Part shown: positions 1 through 9,512 of the stretch, piece by piece
Layout of the letters: every line of letters starts with the position of its first letter
Numbering within the stretch: position 1 is the first letter of the stretch
NCBI RefSeq assembly: GCF_947072515.1
Contig: NZ_CAMTIG010000010.1
Location: 1 to 64,000 of the forward strand
Reading direction: 5' to 3'
From: an uncultured Clostridium sp.
GTDB taxonomy: Bacteria > Bacillota > Clostridia > Clostridiales > Clostridiaceae
DNA: 64,000 bases
Notes under the pieces: generated by a model
Seen by the model: only the letters and a program-made list of their open reading frames with translations
Database searches by the model: none
What the model was told of the DNA's origin: nothing
Program-made: the position numbers and the translations under genes

Positions 1-3000
1 AAGTTTCTGGTACTCCATTTACTACTTCACCTTCACCATTAACTACTTTTACTAAGTGATATCCATTTGGTATTACTGGATTTATACTCGTGTCCTTACT
101 TCCTACAACTCCTGTTGTAGTTTTAGCCGGTACTAATATTTCTCCATCTGTAGTTTCTACGATTGTTGTTACTGAACTATTTTTAACTACTGGTTTCTCT
201 GGCTTAGTAGGTTTTTCTGGATTTACTGGTTTAACTGGTTTCTCTGGACTTACCGGTTTTTCTGGCTTAACTGGCTTTTCTGGTACCACCGGTTTATCAG
301 CATTCTTTTCAACTATCCATGTTATAGTTTCCGATTTAGCTCCATAAGTTTCTGGTACTCCATTTACTACTTCACCTTCACCATTAACTACTTTTACTAA
401 ATGATATCCATTTGGTACTTCTGGATTTATACTTGTATCTTTAAATCCATTATATCCGCTTGTTGTAACTGGATTTACTAGTACATTTCCCATAGTATCT
501 ACTACTTCTGTTGTTACTGATCCTATTTCTCTTTTCACTACATGATAAACTATAGTATTTGGAGTTCCTAAAGCATCCCCTGTCACTGTAGTTCCTTCTT
601 TACCATTTGTAGTTATTCCGACTATTTTCCATCCTCCTGGAATAGTTGGTACTACTACACTTCCAAGTTTAGTTCCAATTTTTATTTCTGCTGGTTTTGA
701 TACTGGTACTACAACCTGGCCTTTTGGTCCTACAACTTCTGTTGTTACACTTGAATATACTTGTTTAACTATAATAATTATATGGTTAGCTACGCTTCCG
801 TCTTTTCCGACTATAGCATTTCCTTCAACTTTATTTAAAAGTTTTCCACCATCAGTTTCATAACCGATTATTTCATAATCTTTCGGTATCTTTGGTAATT
901 TAACCTTTGATAATTCTGATCCTGTTTTTATAGTTTTCACTTTCGATGTTGGTACTACTATTGTTCCATTGTCTGTTTTAACTGTAGTATCTACATTTGT
1001 TTCATTCTTTTCTACAATCCAAGTTATTTTTTGATTTCCATCTATATAATTTGAAGGAAGTCCTGTAACATCTTTATTTTCCTCATTTACTATTTTAACT
1101 AAATGATATCCATTTGGTATTTTAGGTGCTACACTCGTATCTTTAAATCCATTATATCCACTTGTTGTAACTGGATTTACTATTACATTTCCCATAGTAT
1201 CTACTGCTTCTGTTGTTACTGATCCTATTTCTCTTTTCACTACATGATAAACTATAGTATTTGGAGTTCCTAAAGCATCCCCTGTCACTGTAGTTCCTTC
1301 TTTACCATTTGTAGTTATTCCGACTATTTTCCATCCTCCTGGAATAGTTGGTACTACTACACTTCCAAGTTTAGTTCCAATTTTTATTTCTGCTGGTTTT
1401 GATACTGGTACCACAACCTCGCCTTTTGCTCCTATAACTTCTGTTGTTACACTTGAATATACTTGTTTAACTATAACAATTATTTGAACATTATAGTTTC
1501 TATATGCTGAAACAGTATTTACCTTATCCATAGTAGTTGAAATAAGCTTATTTGTATCAATATCTATTACCTTTGTCTCATCTATTTCATAACCATCAGG
1601 AATATTTATTTCTTTCCCATCAAAACTTATAGATTTTCCATTAAAACTCATTCCTGTTTTTTCGCTTGGAATTCCTGAATTCTCTATTTCTCCATGATTT
1701 AAAATTTCTCCATTTGGATATTCTACTTTTAAATCTATTTTTGTTGGTGCTTTTCTTATATAGTAAACTACCTCTTCACCACTTTGCCCTAATATTTCTG
1801 GAATAGTTGTCCCATCTGCATTAGGTGCAATTTTTTCTCCATTTATAGTTTCCTTAACTAGCTCGTACCCTTTTGGAATATCTATTTTACATAGTCCTCT
1901 ATTTAAATAACTTCCAACTACTCCATTAAATACAGTATGTTCTTTAATAGTATTGGCACTTTGTATAACTTCATTTTTACTATTCACTACCTTTACACTC
2001 ACTGTTACTGGTACTGATTTTAAAGGTGACATTATAAATTTAATTTTTGTAAGAGTTGTATTATTTGAAATCCCTGTGTTTTCCATCCAATTCATTACTG
2101 ATTGCTCATTCATTGAATACTCACCTAAATTTCCTGGTGCAATATTTACTCCATTGACACTTATATAATCTAATTTATATCCCATTTTCTCAAATGCTTC
2201 TTTATTATTAACTGCAAATTTTATTAATTTCATTAACTTTTCTGGAGTTTTTACATCTATATTATTCTCAATATCGTCTCCATTACTAATTAAATCATTT
2301 AATTTAGGATTATTATTAAATGTATCATTTGCATTTTTAATAGTTTCATTTAATATATTTTCTGGTAATTCTGACGTAGATTCTATAATTGTTTTTCCTT
2401 TTGAATCTTTTCCATAGTTTTGAACCACAATAGATGACATCCAATCAGTTCCTTCATTTACACCATTTGGCGTTAATGTTATAACTGGTGATGTTGATCC
2501 AACATTATTTGTATTATCATAATATTTATACTCTGCATTTGTTGCTTGAAATTTTTTTATATCTACATTAGTTAGCTTTATTTTATAATGCATAGTATAA
2601 CTAGCTCCTGGATTTACACCCACTTTAACCAAATATGCACCTATATTTTTTAAATCCATTCCTTTTTTATATTTAATCCAGCCTAATTTCTCTAATTCAT
2701 TTTGAGTTAATCCTGCTAATGTATTTGGATATGGATTATCTAATATTTCTTTATTCCCTATCTCTTCTGTTTTTGAACTCCTTAACACCCATGTATCTGC
2801 TCCATTGGTATCTATATTCTCTAACGTAGACCCTAAATTCCCTACATTTAAATCTCCTACACTTGCTGGAAGTGTATCATTATTTGCTGATGGTATTCTT
2901 CCTGCAATTACATATGTAGTTTTTTCACTACCTAAATTATTCACAACATTTGTAATTGTTGTTGTATTGTTTTTTGCAACTCCATTACTATATTGCTGGC

Positions 3001-5332
3001 AAACATTCGCAGTATTATGTATAAAATTCACAGTGTCAGTAAATGCTGTATTATCAGCATATCCAGCCATTCCCCATGAATTCATATATCCATTTATTCG
3101 AGTTATAGGATATATTCCCCTTTGCTCTACTCCAGAACTATTACATGGTGCCATTGATGTTGTTATACTCTTTAAACTCATATCCGTATATTGAACTGGA
3201 ATAGTTACCTTAATTAAATTAACCAATGTTCCCTTTGGTATTTTTATTACTGCATATGTATTATTAATTTGAACATCTTCACTTGGAACTACTTTCCCAT
3301 TGAAAGTAATATTTCCTGTTACTATTGCATTTCCCCCAAAGTTCACTCTAATATAACTATCTTTTTTATACATATTTCCATCTGTAGCAACGTTAACTCC
3401 CATACTTCCATTTATAGTATGAGGCTGACTCAACCAATCTGCTTGTTTATATTCATTTAACCATTGTTCCGATATTCCATGACCTCTTTCATTATACGTT
3501 GTTGCTCCTTCATCAAATTTATCAAATCTTGTATCTGACACTGCCCAAGTTAAAATCGAAGAAGCAGAAACTCCATGTGAAAATTCACCGTCTCTAAAAA
3601 AAGTAGATTGAGTATAGTTCCATGGTAATACCCCATTCATTGTAGACTGTATAAGTTCATTAGGAGAGGATATTAATGCTAAAATTGAATCACTATTCTT
3701 AATTTTTTCAATTCCATCATAATCTGATTTTTTAAAAGCTTCCATTGTCTCATCAGAAATATTAGCTTTATTATATAGAATTCCTACTACAGTATTTGAT
3801 GCTGAAACAGGATACATATTCCATCCTTCATAATTTTTAGGTATTTTTATATAGCTTCCACCAATAACTTTACTTTCTCCTTTTTCTATACTACTCGTTG
3901 TATATACAAAATTAGGTGAAAAATTTGTTTTTAAAGATTCGCCTTCTTTATAACTAGGATATTCATTATTTATAATCCCTTCCATTACGCTCATTTTTTC
4001 AGCTATAGTTCCTGTAGTCAATTCATTTAATATATTAGTAGGCAATTGCACATATATCATATTTTTTGAAACTAAATTTTTATTATTTTGTGTAATAACG
4101 CCTTCTCCATTAGTTATACAAGATCCAACATATGCTATTCCTGCTCCACCTTCTGAATTTATCTTTGCTGAAAATTTAGTTTTAATCCCATTAGTCATAT
4201 TTCCATCGCCTAATACAATTCCACTATCTAATGATTCTAAATTAAATTTATCTTGCTTTTTATTCTCTATATTTTTTGGAATATATTGAACTGGAACTTC
4301 TCCACCTTCATAATTTACCAGCGTTCCATTTTCTGTTTCTTCACCATTATTAAACGTTGTCCCATTAGGTTCAGATATTAAATTTATTCCTATATTGTTT
4401 GAAATGGGTTTGTTCTCGTATTCTATGTTAAACAACTTCACATTTCCTTCTAATGCCTCGTTCAATAAATTTCCTTTAATTAAATATGTATTATTTTTAT
4501 TTATTATAAAGTCCGGATTACTTATAGGACTTAACTTCATCCCTTCCGGTACTGATATACTAAAAGTTAAACTTTTAATATTATGTTTACTATCTATGTA
4601 GCCTAAATTATTTATGTCATACTTAGCTATATTTCCTTCATCTTTTGAGTAATTTATATGTAATGCTAATGCCCCATTTTCCAAAATAGGATTAGTTTTT
4701 ATGTTTGCTGAGTATTTTTTAGTTAATAAAATTTTACCTAACGGAATACTATCTTCCTTTTTTTCACCATTAATCTTATAATTTAAAGTCATTATTGGAT
4801 TTAATTGCACTCCATTTAAAGCATTATTTATTTTAATTAAAGTACTAAATATATAGCTTCCTGAACTATTCCACTCTTGACTATATTTTTGTACTTGTAC
4901 ATTTATACTATTTTCTAATGCCTCTACTCCTAATTGTTGCGCATTAGTTAAAGTTTTTCCATCTACTCCAGAAGGATTTAAATCTACTGTTATTGTTGGA
5001 TTTTCTAAATTATATAGTTTACCTGTCTTACTACTAAATTCAATAGGTACATTATATTGAAAACTTGTTCCTGTCGTTCCTATATCTCCCGTTGCAGGAA
5101 CCTGATTTTCTGGTACATATGTAGTATTCTCTGTTGTTCCATTAGATACATTTTTTAAAACTTGTATCTTTCCAACTTCTATTCCTATTTTTGATTCATT
5201 ATTTTTATTATCTTTAACTTCATTTTTATTATGTACTTGTATAGGTGCTGCAGCTGCCATTATATTTGGCATCATTATACTTGCAGACACCGTTGTAGCT
5301 ACTATTATTTTATTCACCTTTATTTTTTTCAT
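1..5332 (-). CDS. Giant secreted repeat protein, adhesin type (3' end outside window)
   Basis: One open frame of about 1,777 codons runs off the left edge, so the C-terminus and any LPXTG anchor are not visible. The start is an ATG behind AAGGAGG. The first 27 residues form a signal peptide (MKKIKVNKII, then a hydrophobic stretch ending in MAAAAP). A long Asn/Thr-rich N-terminal region follows, and from about residue 1280 a tandem series of beta-type modules with GYHLVK, SVTTEV and GWKIVG motifs, resembling MucBP-like surface repeats. A Pro-rich spacer of KPEKPV units lies near residues 1678-1717. Two repeat blocks are almost identical at DNA level. The likely role is cell-surface binding or wall-linked scaffolding; this is inferred from architecture only, as I do not recognise the N-terminal domain. 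It is transcribed alone, with no gene immediately upstream on the same transcript. Confidence 0.9.
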   Translation of the reverse strand, partial: MKKIKVNKIIVATTVSASIMMPNIMAAAAPIQVHNKNEVKDNKNNESKIGIEVGKIQVLKNVSNGTTENTTYVPENQVPATGDIGTTGTSFQYNVPIEFSSKTGKLYNLENPTITVDLNPSGVDGKTLTNAQQLGVEALENSINVQVQKYSQEWNSSGSYIFSTLIKINNALNGVQLNPIMTLNYKINGEKKEDSIPLGKILLTKKYSANIKTNPILENGALALHINYSKDEGNIAKYDINNLGYIDSKHNIKSLTFSISVPEGMKLSPISNPDFIINKNNTYLIKGNLLNEALEGNVKLFNIEYENKPISNNIGINLISEPNGTTFNNGEETENGTLVNYEGGEVPVQYIPKNIENKKQDKFNLESLDSGIVLGDGNMTNGIKTKFSAKINSEGGAGIAYVGSCITNGEGVITQNNKNLVSKNMIYVQLPTNILNELTTGTIAEKMSVMEGIINNEYPSYKEGESLKTNFSPNFVYTTSSIEKGESKVIGGSYIKIPKNYEGWNMYPVSASNTVVGILYNKANISDETMEAFKKSDYDGIEKIKNSDSILALISSPNELIQSTMNGVLPWNYTQSTFFRDGEFSHGVSASSILTWAVSDTRFDKFDEGATTYNERGHGISEQWLNEYKQADWLSQPHTINGSMGVNVATDGNMYKKDSYIRVNFGGNAIVTGNITFNGKVVPSEDVQINNTYAVIKIPKGTLVNLIKVTIPVQYTDMSLKSITTSMAPCNSSGVEQRGIYPITRINGYMNSWGMAGYADNTAFTDTVNFIHNTANVCQQYSNGVAKNNTTTITNVVNNLGSEKTTYVIAGRIPSANNDTLPASVGDLNVGNLGSTLENIDTNGADTWVLRSSKTEEIGNKEILDNPYPNTLAGLTQNELEKLGWIKYKKGMDLKNIGAYLVKVGVNPGASYTMHYKIKLTNVDIKKFQATNAEYKYYDNTNNVGSTSPVITLTPNGVNEGTDWMSSIVVQNYGKDSKGKTIIESTSELPENILNETIKNANDTFNNNPKLNDLISNGDDIENNIDVKTPEKLMKLIKFAVNNKEAFEKMGYKLDYISVNGVNIAPGNLGEYSMNEQSVMNWMENTGISNNTTLTKIKFIMSPLKSVPVTVSVKVVNSKNEVIQSANTIKEHTVFNGVVGSYLNRGLCKIDIPKGYELVKETINGEKIAPNADGTTIPEILGQSGEEVVYYIRKAPTKIDLKVEYPNGEILNHGEIENSGIPSEKTGMSFNGKSISFDGKEINIPDGYEIDETKVIDIDTNKLISTTMDKVNTVSAYRNYNVQIIVIVKQVYSSVTTEVIGAKGEVVVPVSKPAEIKIGTKLGSVVVPTIPGGWKIVGITTNGKEGTTVTGDALGTPNTIVYHVVKREIGSVTTEAVDTMGNVIVNPVTTSGYNGFKDTSVAPKIPNGYHLVKIVNEENKDVTGLPSNYIDGNQKITWIVEKNETNVDTTVKTDNGTIVVPTSKVKTIKTGSELSKVKLPKIPKDYEIIGYETDGGKLLNKVEGNAIVGKDGSVANHIIIIVKQVYSSVTTEVVGPKGQVVVPVSKPAEIKIGTKLGSVVVPTIPGGWKIVGITTNGKEGTTVTGDALGTPNTIVYHVVKREIGSVTTEVVDTMGNVLVNPVTTSGYNGFKDTSINPEVPNGYHLVKVVNGEGEVVNGVPETYGAKSETITWIVEKNADKPVVPEKPVKPEKPVSPEKPVKPVNPEKPTKPEKPVVKNSSVTTIVETTDGEILVPAKTTTGVVGSKDTSINPVIPNGYHLVKVVNGEGEVVNGVPET
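438..782 (-). repeat. Near-identical internal repeat, copy 2 (702-bp period)
   Basis: About 345 bp nearly identical to 1140-1484, offset by 702 bp (234 codons). It encodes the module with motifs VVVPTIPGGWKIVG, TTVTGDALGTPN and VYHVVKRE plus the start of the following GYNGFKD module. Only a few bases differ, which points to recent duplication or gene conversion inside the surface-protein gene. Confidence 0.9.
1140..1484 (-). repeat. Near-identical internal repeat, copy 1
   Basis: Upstream copy (in gene direction) of the block at 438-782. The two copies are separated by a divergent module with motif KIPKDYEIIG. A shorter related repeat of about 80 bp is also present at 1-80 and 346-425, encoding the HLVKVVNGEGEVVNGVPET segment. 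Confidence 0.88.
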
Positions 5333-5520
5333 AAAAGCCTCCTTGTAATAAGTCTATCGAAATATCCATTATTAATTTAAGCAAGCCAAATTTAATTTTT
5401 ATGTCATTTTAACAGCATCCACAATTATCACATATTTCTCTCTATTTTATTTCACTTTCATTATTATTTAATTAAAATTTAAAAAAATTTAAATTAAATC
5501 CTATATTTTTTTGTGAATAT

Positions 5521-5555
5521 AAAAAAAGTTGCATACTATTTCTAGTACACAACTT
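5521..5555 (-). terminator. Rho-independent terminator of the yccF-like gene
   Basis: On the minus strand, AAGTTG..TACTA pairs with TAGTA..CAACTT around a GAAA loop with a two-base internal mismatch, followed by a run of T. It lies just after the stop codon of the YccF gene and isolates it from the giant surface gene. Confidence 0.75.
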
Positions 5556-5564
5556 CCTTTTTAT

Positions 5565-5927
5565 TTATCTAATTTCTTTTCCAAAAGGCATTAATGAAAG
5601 TTTAGCCAATTTAAAACTTTGTAATCCAAATGGTATTCCTACTATTGTTATACAAAAGATAACTCCACTGACTAAGTTACCTATACAAAGTGCTATTCCT
5701 CCAAAAATTAACCATAATATATTCAAAATAAAGCTAGTCCCGCTATCATCTACTGTTACAACTTCTTTTCCAAAAGGAAATAACTGAAGTTTTGCAATTT
5801 TAAAACATTGTAATCCCACAGGAATCCCTATAATTGTTACACACCATATTAATCCTGCGCAAAACCATCCAATTGCATTAATAAAACCTCCAAAAATAAA
5901 CCATAATAAATTTCCTAAACAACTCAT
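5565..5927 (-). CDS. YccF domain-containing inner membrane protein
   Basis: A 120-residue membrane protein made of two similar halves. Each half begins with a hydrophobic helix containing a LW.IFGG motif and ends in the signature GIP.GLQ.FK.AKL...PFGKE. This duplicated signature identifies the YccF (DUF307) family. The biochemical role is unknown; the family is a small integral membrane protein of the cytoplasmic membrane. The length is normal. It stands alone between a terminator and an intergenic stretch of about 200 bases. Confidence 0.88.
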   Translation of the reverse strand: MSCLGNLLWFIFGGFINAIGWFCAGLIWCVTIIGIPVGLQCFKIAKLQLFPFGKEVVTVDDSGTSFILNILWLIFGGIALCIGNLVSGVIFCITIVGIPFGLQSFKLAKLSLMPFGKEIR

Positions 5928-6130
5928 TACCTACTTCTCCATTTCATAAATCATTTTATATCTATTCTATCTAGTATTTATCTTCTTTTCAACTAAATTT
6001 AATAGTTATATAAGTGAAAAGGTTTATAATTAATGCTAATTTCTAATATTCGAAATTTATCTCTTTTAACTGTACTCTGCTATTAAAAAAACTTTTATAC
6101 CCTAAATATACTACAATCATACTCCTATTT

Positions 6131-7084
6131 TTATGTCGTTGAAATATATCCAAGTAAATTTATTACTTGTCCTTCTGTTAATCTTATATTCATTTTAGCT
6201 TTTGCTAATGCATTTTCCGGATCATTTGGATATGCTTCATTTACAGTATTTATCATTTGCTCCTTAAATGTTACCCATGGAACTTCTTCTTGATATATTT
6301 GCGAACTAAATTGAGGATTCACTCCATTATCAAATAAATAATTATATATGTTAAAAGCCACTTCATTACCTTCAATAGCTCCATAATTATTAGCTTCTTC
6401 TACAGGCACTATACTTCCACCGTTATTATTTATCGCACTGTTTTCAGCCTTAATATAATTTTGCCAAATAGTATTTTGACTCTTCAGCATATTAGCTACA
6501 TTAACAGTATCATTATTATTTATCTCTTCATTTAATTTTGCTCCAACTGCCAAATAATCCTTAGCAGTATCTACACCTAACGCTTGCATTCCATACCCAC
6601 TTTGAAACTTTTGTTCTTGTCCAGCTTTTTCTTCCCAATTTCCTACTGCATTAAATTTATCTACAAAGCTATTTCCCACACTATTTAATTCTGGATTTGC
6701 AGCTACATTGATTGCTTTAGCTCCATCTAGTTCTATTTCAAATTCACTTTGTACATTATTATTTTTCTTTTCTACTATTGCCTTATTCTTGCTGTTAGTA
6801 TTTTCATTCTCTACTTTTTTTACATTTCCCGAAGATTTTTCCGTTGCTACATTCCCATTATTCTCATTCTTAGTATTAGCTACATCCTTACTATTAGTAT
6901 TAGCTACATCCTTATTATTTGTTGTCTTTTCAGAATTTATTGTTTTTTCAGAATTTGTAGGCTTTTCAGCATTTGTCGTAACTGTATTTTCTTTGTTTGT
7001 AGTTTTTGTACTTGCATAAGCTTCATATCCAATACCACTTCCTGCTATAACAACTACACAAACTACAACTATAATTCCTATAAT
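6131..7084 (-). CDS. Secreted Asn/Lys-rich protein lacking a canonical start codon (possible 5' lesion)
   Basis: The frame is open for 317 codons and reads as a hydrophobic N-terminal segment (IIGIIVVVCVVVIAG), a low-complexity linker with NSEKT and DVANTNSK repeats, then a soluble C-terminal domain of about 190 residues that I do not recognise. No ATG, GTG or TTG lies before the hydrophobic segment after the preceding in-frame TAA. An ATG at 7114 is in the same frame but is followed by TAG and TAA within ten codons (MTSRSK-stop-KR-stop-IIGII). Either an AUA/AUU start is used behind AAGAGG, or small deletions in A-tracts have broken the 5' end. The first usable canonical start (GTG at 6679) would lack the signal. 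The general layout resembles the secreted protein at the right edge of the window. Confidence 0.55.
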   Translation of the reverse strand: MIGIIVVVCVVVIAGSGIGYEAYASTKTTNKENTVTTNAEKPTNSEKTINSEKTTNNKDVANTNSKDVANTKNENNGNVATEKSSGNVKKVENENTNSKNKAIVEKKNNNVQSEFEIELDGAKAINVAANPELNSVGNSFVDKFNAVGNWEEKAGQEQKFQSGYGMQALGVDTAKDYLAVGAKLNEEINNNDTVNVANMLKSQNTIWQNYIKAENSAINNNGGSIVPVEEANNYGAIEGNEVAFNIYNYLFDNGVNPQFSSQIYQEEVPWVTFKEQMINTVNEAYPNDPENALAKAKMNIRLTEGQVINLLGYISTT

Positions 7085-7245
7085 TTACCTCTTCTATTTG
7101 CTTCTACTAGTCATCTCTTATATTAAGTAAAATCTTAATTCACCTTTATTTTACTCTTATAGTAATTTTTATAGTAACAAATAGATTAAAAACATATAAC
7201 ATTTTTGTAAATAATATCTTTTAAATATTTTTATTTCTATTTTTT

Positions 7246-8136
7246 CTAAAAAAAGCTTATTTGTGTTTTATCATAATCCTTTTTATAATCCTCTATAATA
7301 TCATCCATTTTATATAAAATATTATATCTTTCACATTCCTCTTTAAATATCCCCATTAGCTTTTCATGATTTGTAGATGGACATACATAATCTTCTCCAT
7401 ATAACTCTTTATATCTCTTTATTATATCTTTTCCATATTGTTCTTTTATCTTTTCATAATAATAAACTCTCTGATTACTTCTTAATGTTACCCCAATTCC
7501 ATGAGTATAAATAAATTTAACTCCACTTTCATAAGCTTTCTTTACTATCCCCTTTACGTTTTCCTCTGTATCGTTTATAAAGGGTAGAATAGGCATAAAA
7601 AGTATTCCAACATATATTCCATTATCACTTAGTTCTTTAACTGCTTTAAATCTTTCACTAGATGGATTTACACCAGGTTCTATAACTTTAGAAATTTCAT
7701 CATCTATTGCTGTTATAGTTATTTTAATTAATACTTCTGAATGCTCTTGTATTCTTTTTAAAATATCTATATCTCTAGTAATTAAACTGCTCTTTGTTGC
7801 AATACTAATTCCAAATCTATGTTTATCTACAAGTTCTAATGCTTTTCTCGTTAATTTATATTTTTTCTCAAATAGATTATAAGGATCGCTCATAGCTCCT
7901 GTTCCTATTACACCTTTTTTTCTCTTTTTGCTTAAATCCTTTTCTATAATTTCTGCTGAATTCTCCTTTGCTCTCACAGTATCAAAATCGATTATATTAT
8001 AACAATTACTTCTAGAGTCACAATAAATACATCCATGATTGCATCCTCTATAAATGTTCATTGTATAATTTAATCCAAACCATGGATTGTTATCTATATA
8101 ACTTGAAACTATATTACTAGCTTTAATAAACTCCAT
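7246..8136 (-). CDS. SPL family radical SAM protein
   Basis: A 296-residue radical SAM enzyme of the spore-photoproduct-lyase-like (SplB/COG1533) group. The CxxxCxxC cluster motif is RGCNHGCIYC (Cys32, Cys36, Cys39), preceded by the typical NPWFGLNYTMNIYRG. The SAM-binding region follows (GTGAMSDPY, then ISIATKSSLITRD). These enzymes cleave SAM reductively through a 4Fe-4S cluster; the substrate of this subgroup is not established, and the protein is not the canonical sporulation SplB. It is transcribed alone on the minus strand, back to back with the DUF402 gene. Confidence 0.85.
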   Translation of the reverse strand: MEFIKASNIVSSYIDNNPWFGLNYTMNIYRGCNHGCIYCDSRSNCYNIIDFDTVRAKENSAEIIEKDLSKKRKKGVIGTGAMSDPYNLFEKKYKLTRKALELVDKHRFGISIATKSSLITRDIDILKRIQEHSEVLIKITITAIDDEISKVIEPGVNPSSERFKAVKELSDNGIYVGILFMPILPFINDTEENVKGIVKKAYESGVKFIYTHGIGVTLRSNQRVYYYEKIKEQYGKDIIKRYKELYGEDYVCPSTNHEKLMGIFKEECERYNILYKMDDIIEDYKKDYDKTQISFF

Positions 8137-8251
8137 CTCTCTTCTCCCTTATCAACTTCATCGAACTTATGTTTCTATTATATCATTCTATTTTAAAAGA
8201 TTTAATATTTTAATGATATAATTTAATCATTAAATATAAGTAGGTGAACAT

Positions 8252-8791
8252 ATGAAAAGAAAATATATAAATAAAGCTTTTTGGGCAAGAATTATTGAAG
8301 GTAAGTCTATCTTAATTAATAATTTTACCCCTCGCTTTGAAGGTTATGCTGCTGCTATTTTCATAGAAACTACACACGAACCTTTAATGTGTGAAATTGA
8401 AACACATAGGATTCCTCTTGCTAATGATGGCTATACTTGGATTCAAAGATTGCCTATAGATAAAAATTATGCAATATCAACTATGTTTGATGAAAATGAT
8501 AATATCATCCAATGGTATATTGACATAACTAAACAAAATTCTATTGATAAAAATAATGAACCTTTCTATGATGACTTATATCTTGATGTGGTAGTCTTTC
8601 CAAATGGAGATATCTTTTTATTAGATGAAGATGAACTCCAAGAAGCTTTAGATTGCGGAAAAATTACTAAAGATGATTTTAATTTAGCTTATCAAGAAGC
8701 TAATAAAATTTTAAACGGAATAGCTAAAGATATCCCTACACTCTCAAAAATGAGTCTTGATGATTTTAATTTTTTTAAATCATTTTTATAA
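8252..8791 (+). CDS. DUF402 domain-containing protein
   Basis: A 179-residue cytoplasmic protein. The core WYIDITKQ..., FYDDLYLDVVVFPNGDIFLLDEDEL is the DUF402 signature (a beta-barrel hydrolase fold shared with Ntdp-type nucleoside phosphatases and FAU-1). The acidic residues that would bind metal are present in DDLYLDVVV and LDEDEL. Nucleotide phosphatase activity is known for some relatives and is only an inference here. It is preceded by AGTAGGTGA and followed by a hairpin terminator, so it forms a single-gene unit. Confidence 0.8.
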   Translation: MKRKYINKAFWARIIEGKSILINNFTPRFEGYAAAIFIETTHEPLMCEIETHRIPLANDGYTWIQRLPIDKNYAISTMFDENDNIIQWYIDITKQNSIDKNNEPFYDDLYLDVVVFPNGDIFLLDEDELQEALDCGKITKDDFNLAYQEANKILNGIAKDIPTLSKMSLDDFNFFKSFL

Positions 8792-8798
8792 ATAATAT

Positions 8799-8836
8799 GG
8801 TGATGCAAATTAATTTTGTGTCACCTTTATTTTTTA
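8799..8836 (+). terminator. Terminator after the DUF402 gene
   Basis: GGTGATGCAAA pairs with TTTGTGTCACC (two G-T wobbles) around a short AT loop, followed by TTTATTTTTT. Confidence 0.75.
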
Positions 8837-8878
8837 CAAATATTTTTTTAATTTATGCACCTTTTCTTTTTTTCTAAA

Positions 8879-8898
8879 TATAATATGAACATAGTTCA
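8879..8898 (+). promoter_or_regulatory. Promoter -10 and candidate TetR operator
   Basis: A TATAAT box at 8879-8884 directly abuts a perfect 13-bp palindrome, TGAAC-ATA-GTTCA (8886-8898). The palindrome lies between -10 and the RBS of the TetR gene, the usual place for autoregulation. I do not see a good -35 box. Confidence 0.55.
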
Positions 8899-8924
8899 AA
8901 TAAAAAAGTTAGGGATGATCGATT

Positions 8925-9452
8925 ATGCCAAAAATTATTAAAGATGTAGAAAATAAAATTTTACTAGAAGCTAAAAATTTACTTGTTAATAGTAATTATG
9001 CCTCTTTTAACATTAGAGAGCTCTCAAAAAAATCTGGTTTTTCCACTGGTACTATTTATAATTATTTTACTAATAAAAAGGAATTAGTCAATTCAGTATT
9101 TTTTAAAGATTGGGATGATGCATTAGAGCGAATGTCTAAAATCAATGTAACTTACAGTACTTTTGAAGAGAAACTTTTTCAAATTTACTTAGAAATGGAT
9201 AATTTTTTAAAAGTTTTTTTCCAAATTTTCTTAGAAATTTCTTCTCTTTCTCATTCCAATTGCCATCCAGCTTGTTTAAATTCCTTAAAAGATTTGCTTG
9301 ATGAAATAGTTACTTGTGAAAAATTAAATAAAAATCTTACAAGCAACTTATCAAATGAAACAATCTGCAAATTTCTTATTAGTAATTTAATGTTACTTTG
9401 CACCGATAAAACATTAAACTTCGATGAGTTTTATTCAATGATTAAACTATAA
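8925..9452 (+). CDS. TetR/AcrR family transcriptional regulator
   Basis: A 175-residue one-component repressor. The N-terminal helix-turn-helix reads FNIRELSKKSGFSTGTIYNYFTNK, the typical TetR DNA-recognition segment, followed by a divergent ligand-binding domain. It stands 60 bp upstream of the 14-helix efflux gene on the same strand and probably represses both itself and the pump through the palindrome at 8886-8898. The inducing compound is unknown. Confidence 0.85.
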   Translation: MPKIIKDVENKILLEAKNLLVNSNYASFNIRELSKKSGFSTGTIYNYFTNKKELVNSVFFKDWDDALERMSKINVTYSTFEEKLFQIYLEMDNFLKVFFQIFLEISSLSHSNCHPACLNSLKDLLDEIVTCEKLNKNLTSNLSNETICKFLISNLMLLCTDKTLNFDEFYSMIKL

Positions 9453-9512
9453 ATATTTTATTTATATCAACTATTTATCTAATAAACATAAACGATAAGG
9501 AGGAATATATTT

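Noticed and set aside
90-347. Plus-strand frame rich in GFSGLTGF repeats
   Set aside because: It is the complement of the KPEKPV spacer in the surface-protein gene.
1-1500. CRISPR-like array
   Set aside because: The repeats are long, coding and in frame; there are no short identical repeats with unique spacers.
6708-7126. Plus-strand Phe/Ser-rich frames
   Set aside because: They are complements of the Asn/Lys linker of the minus-strand secreted protein.
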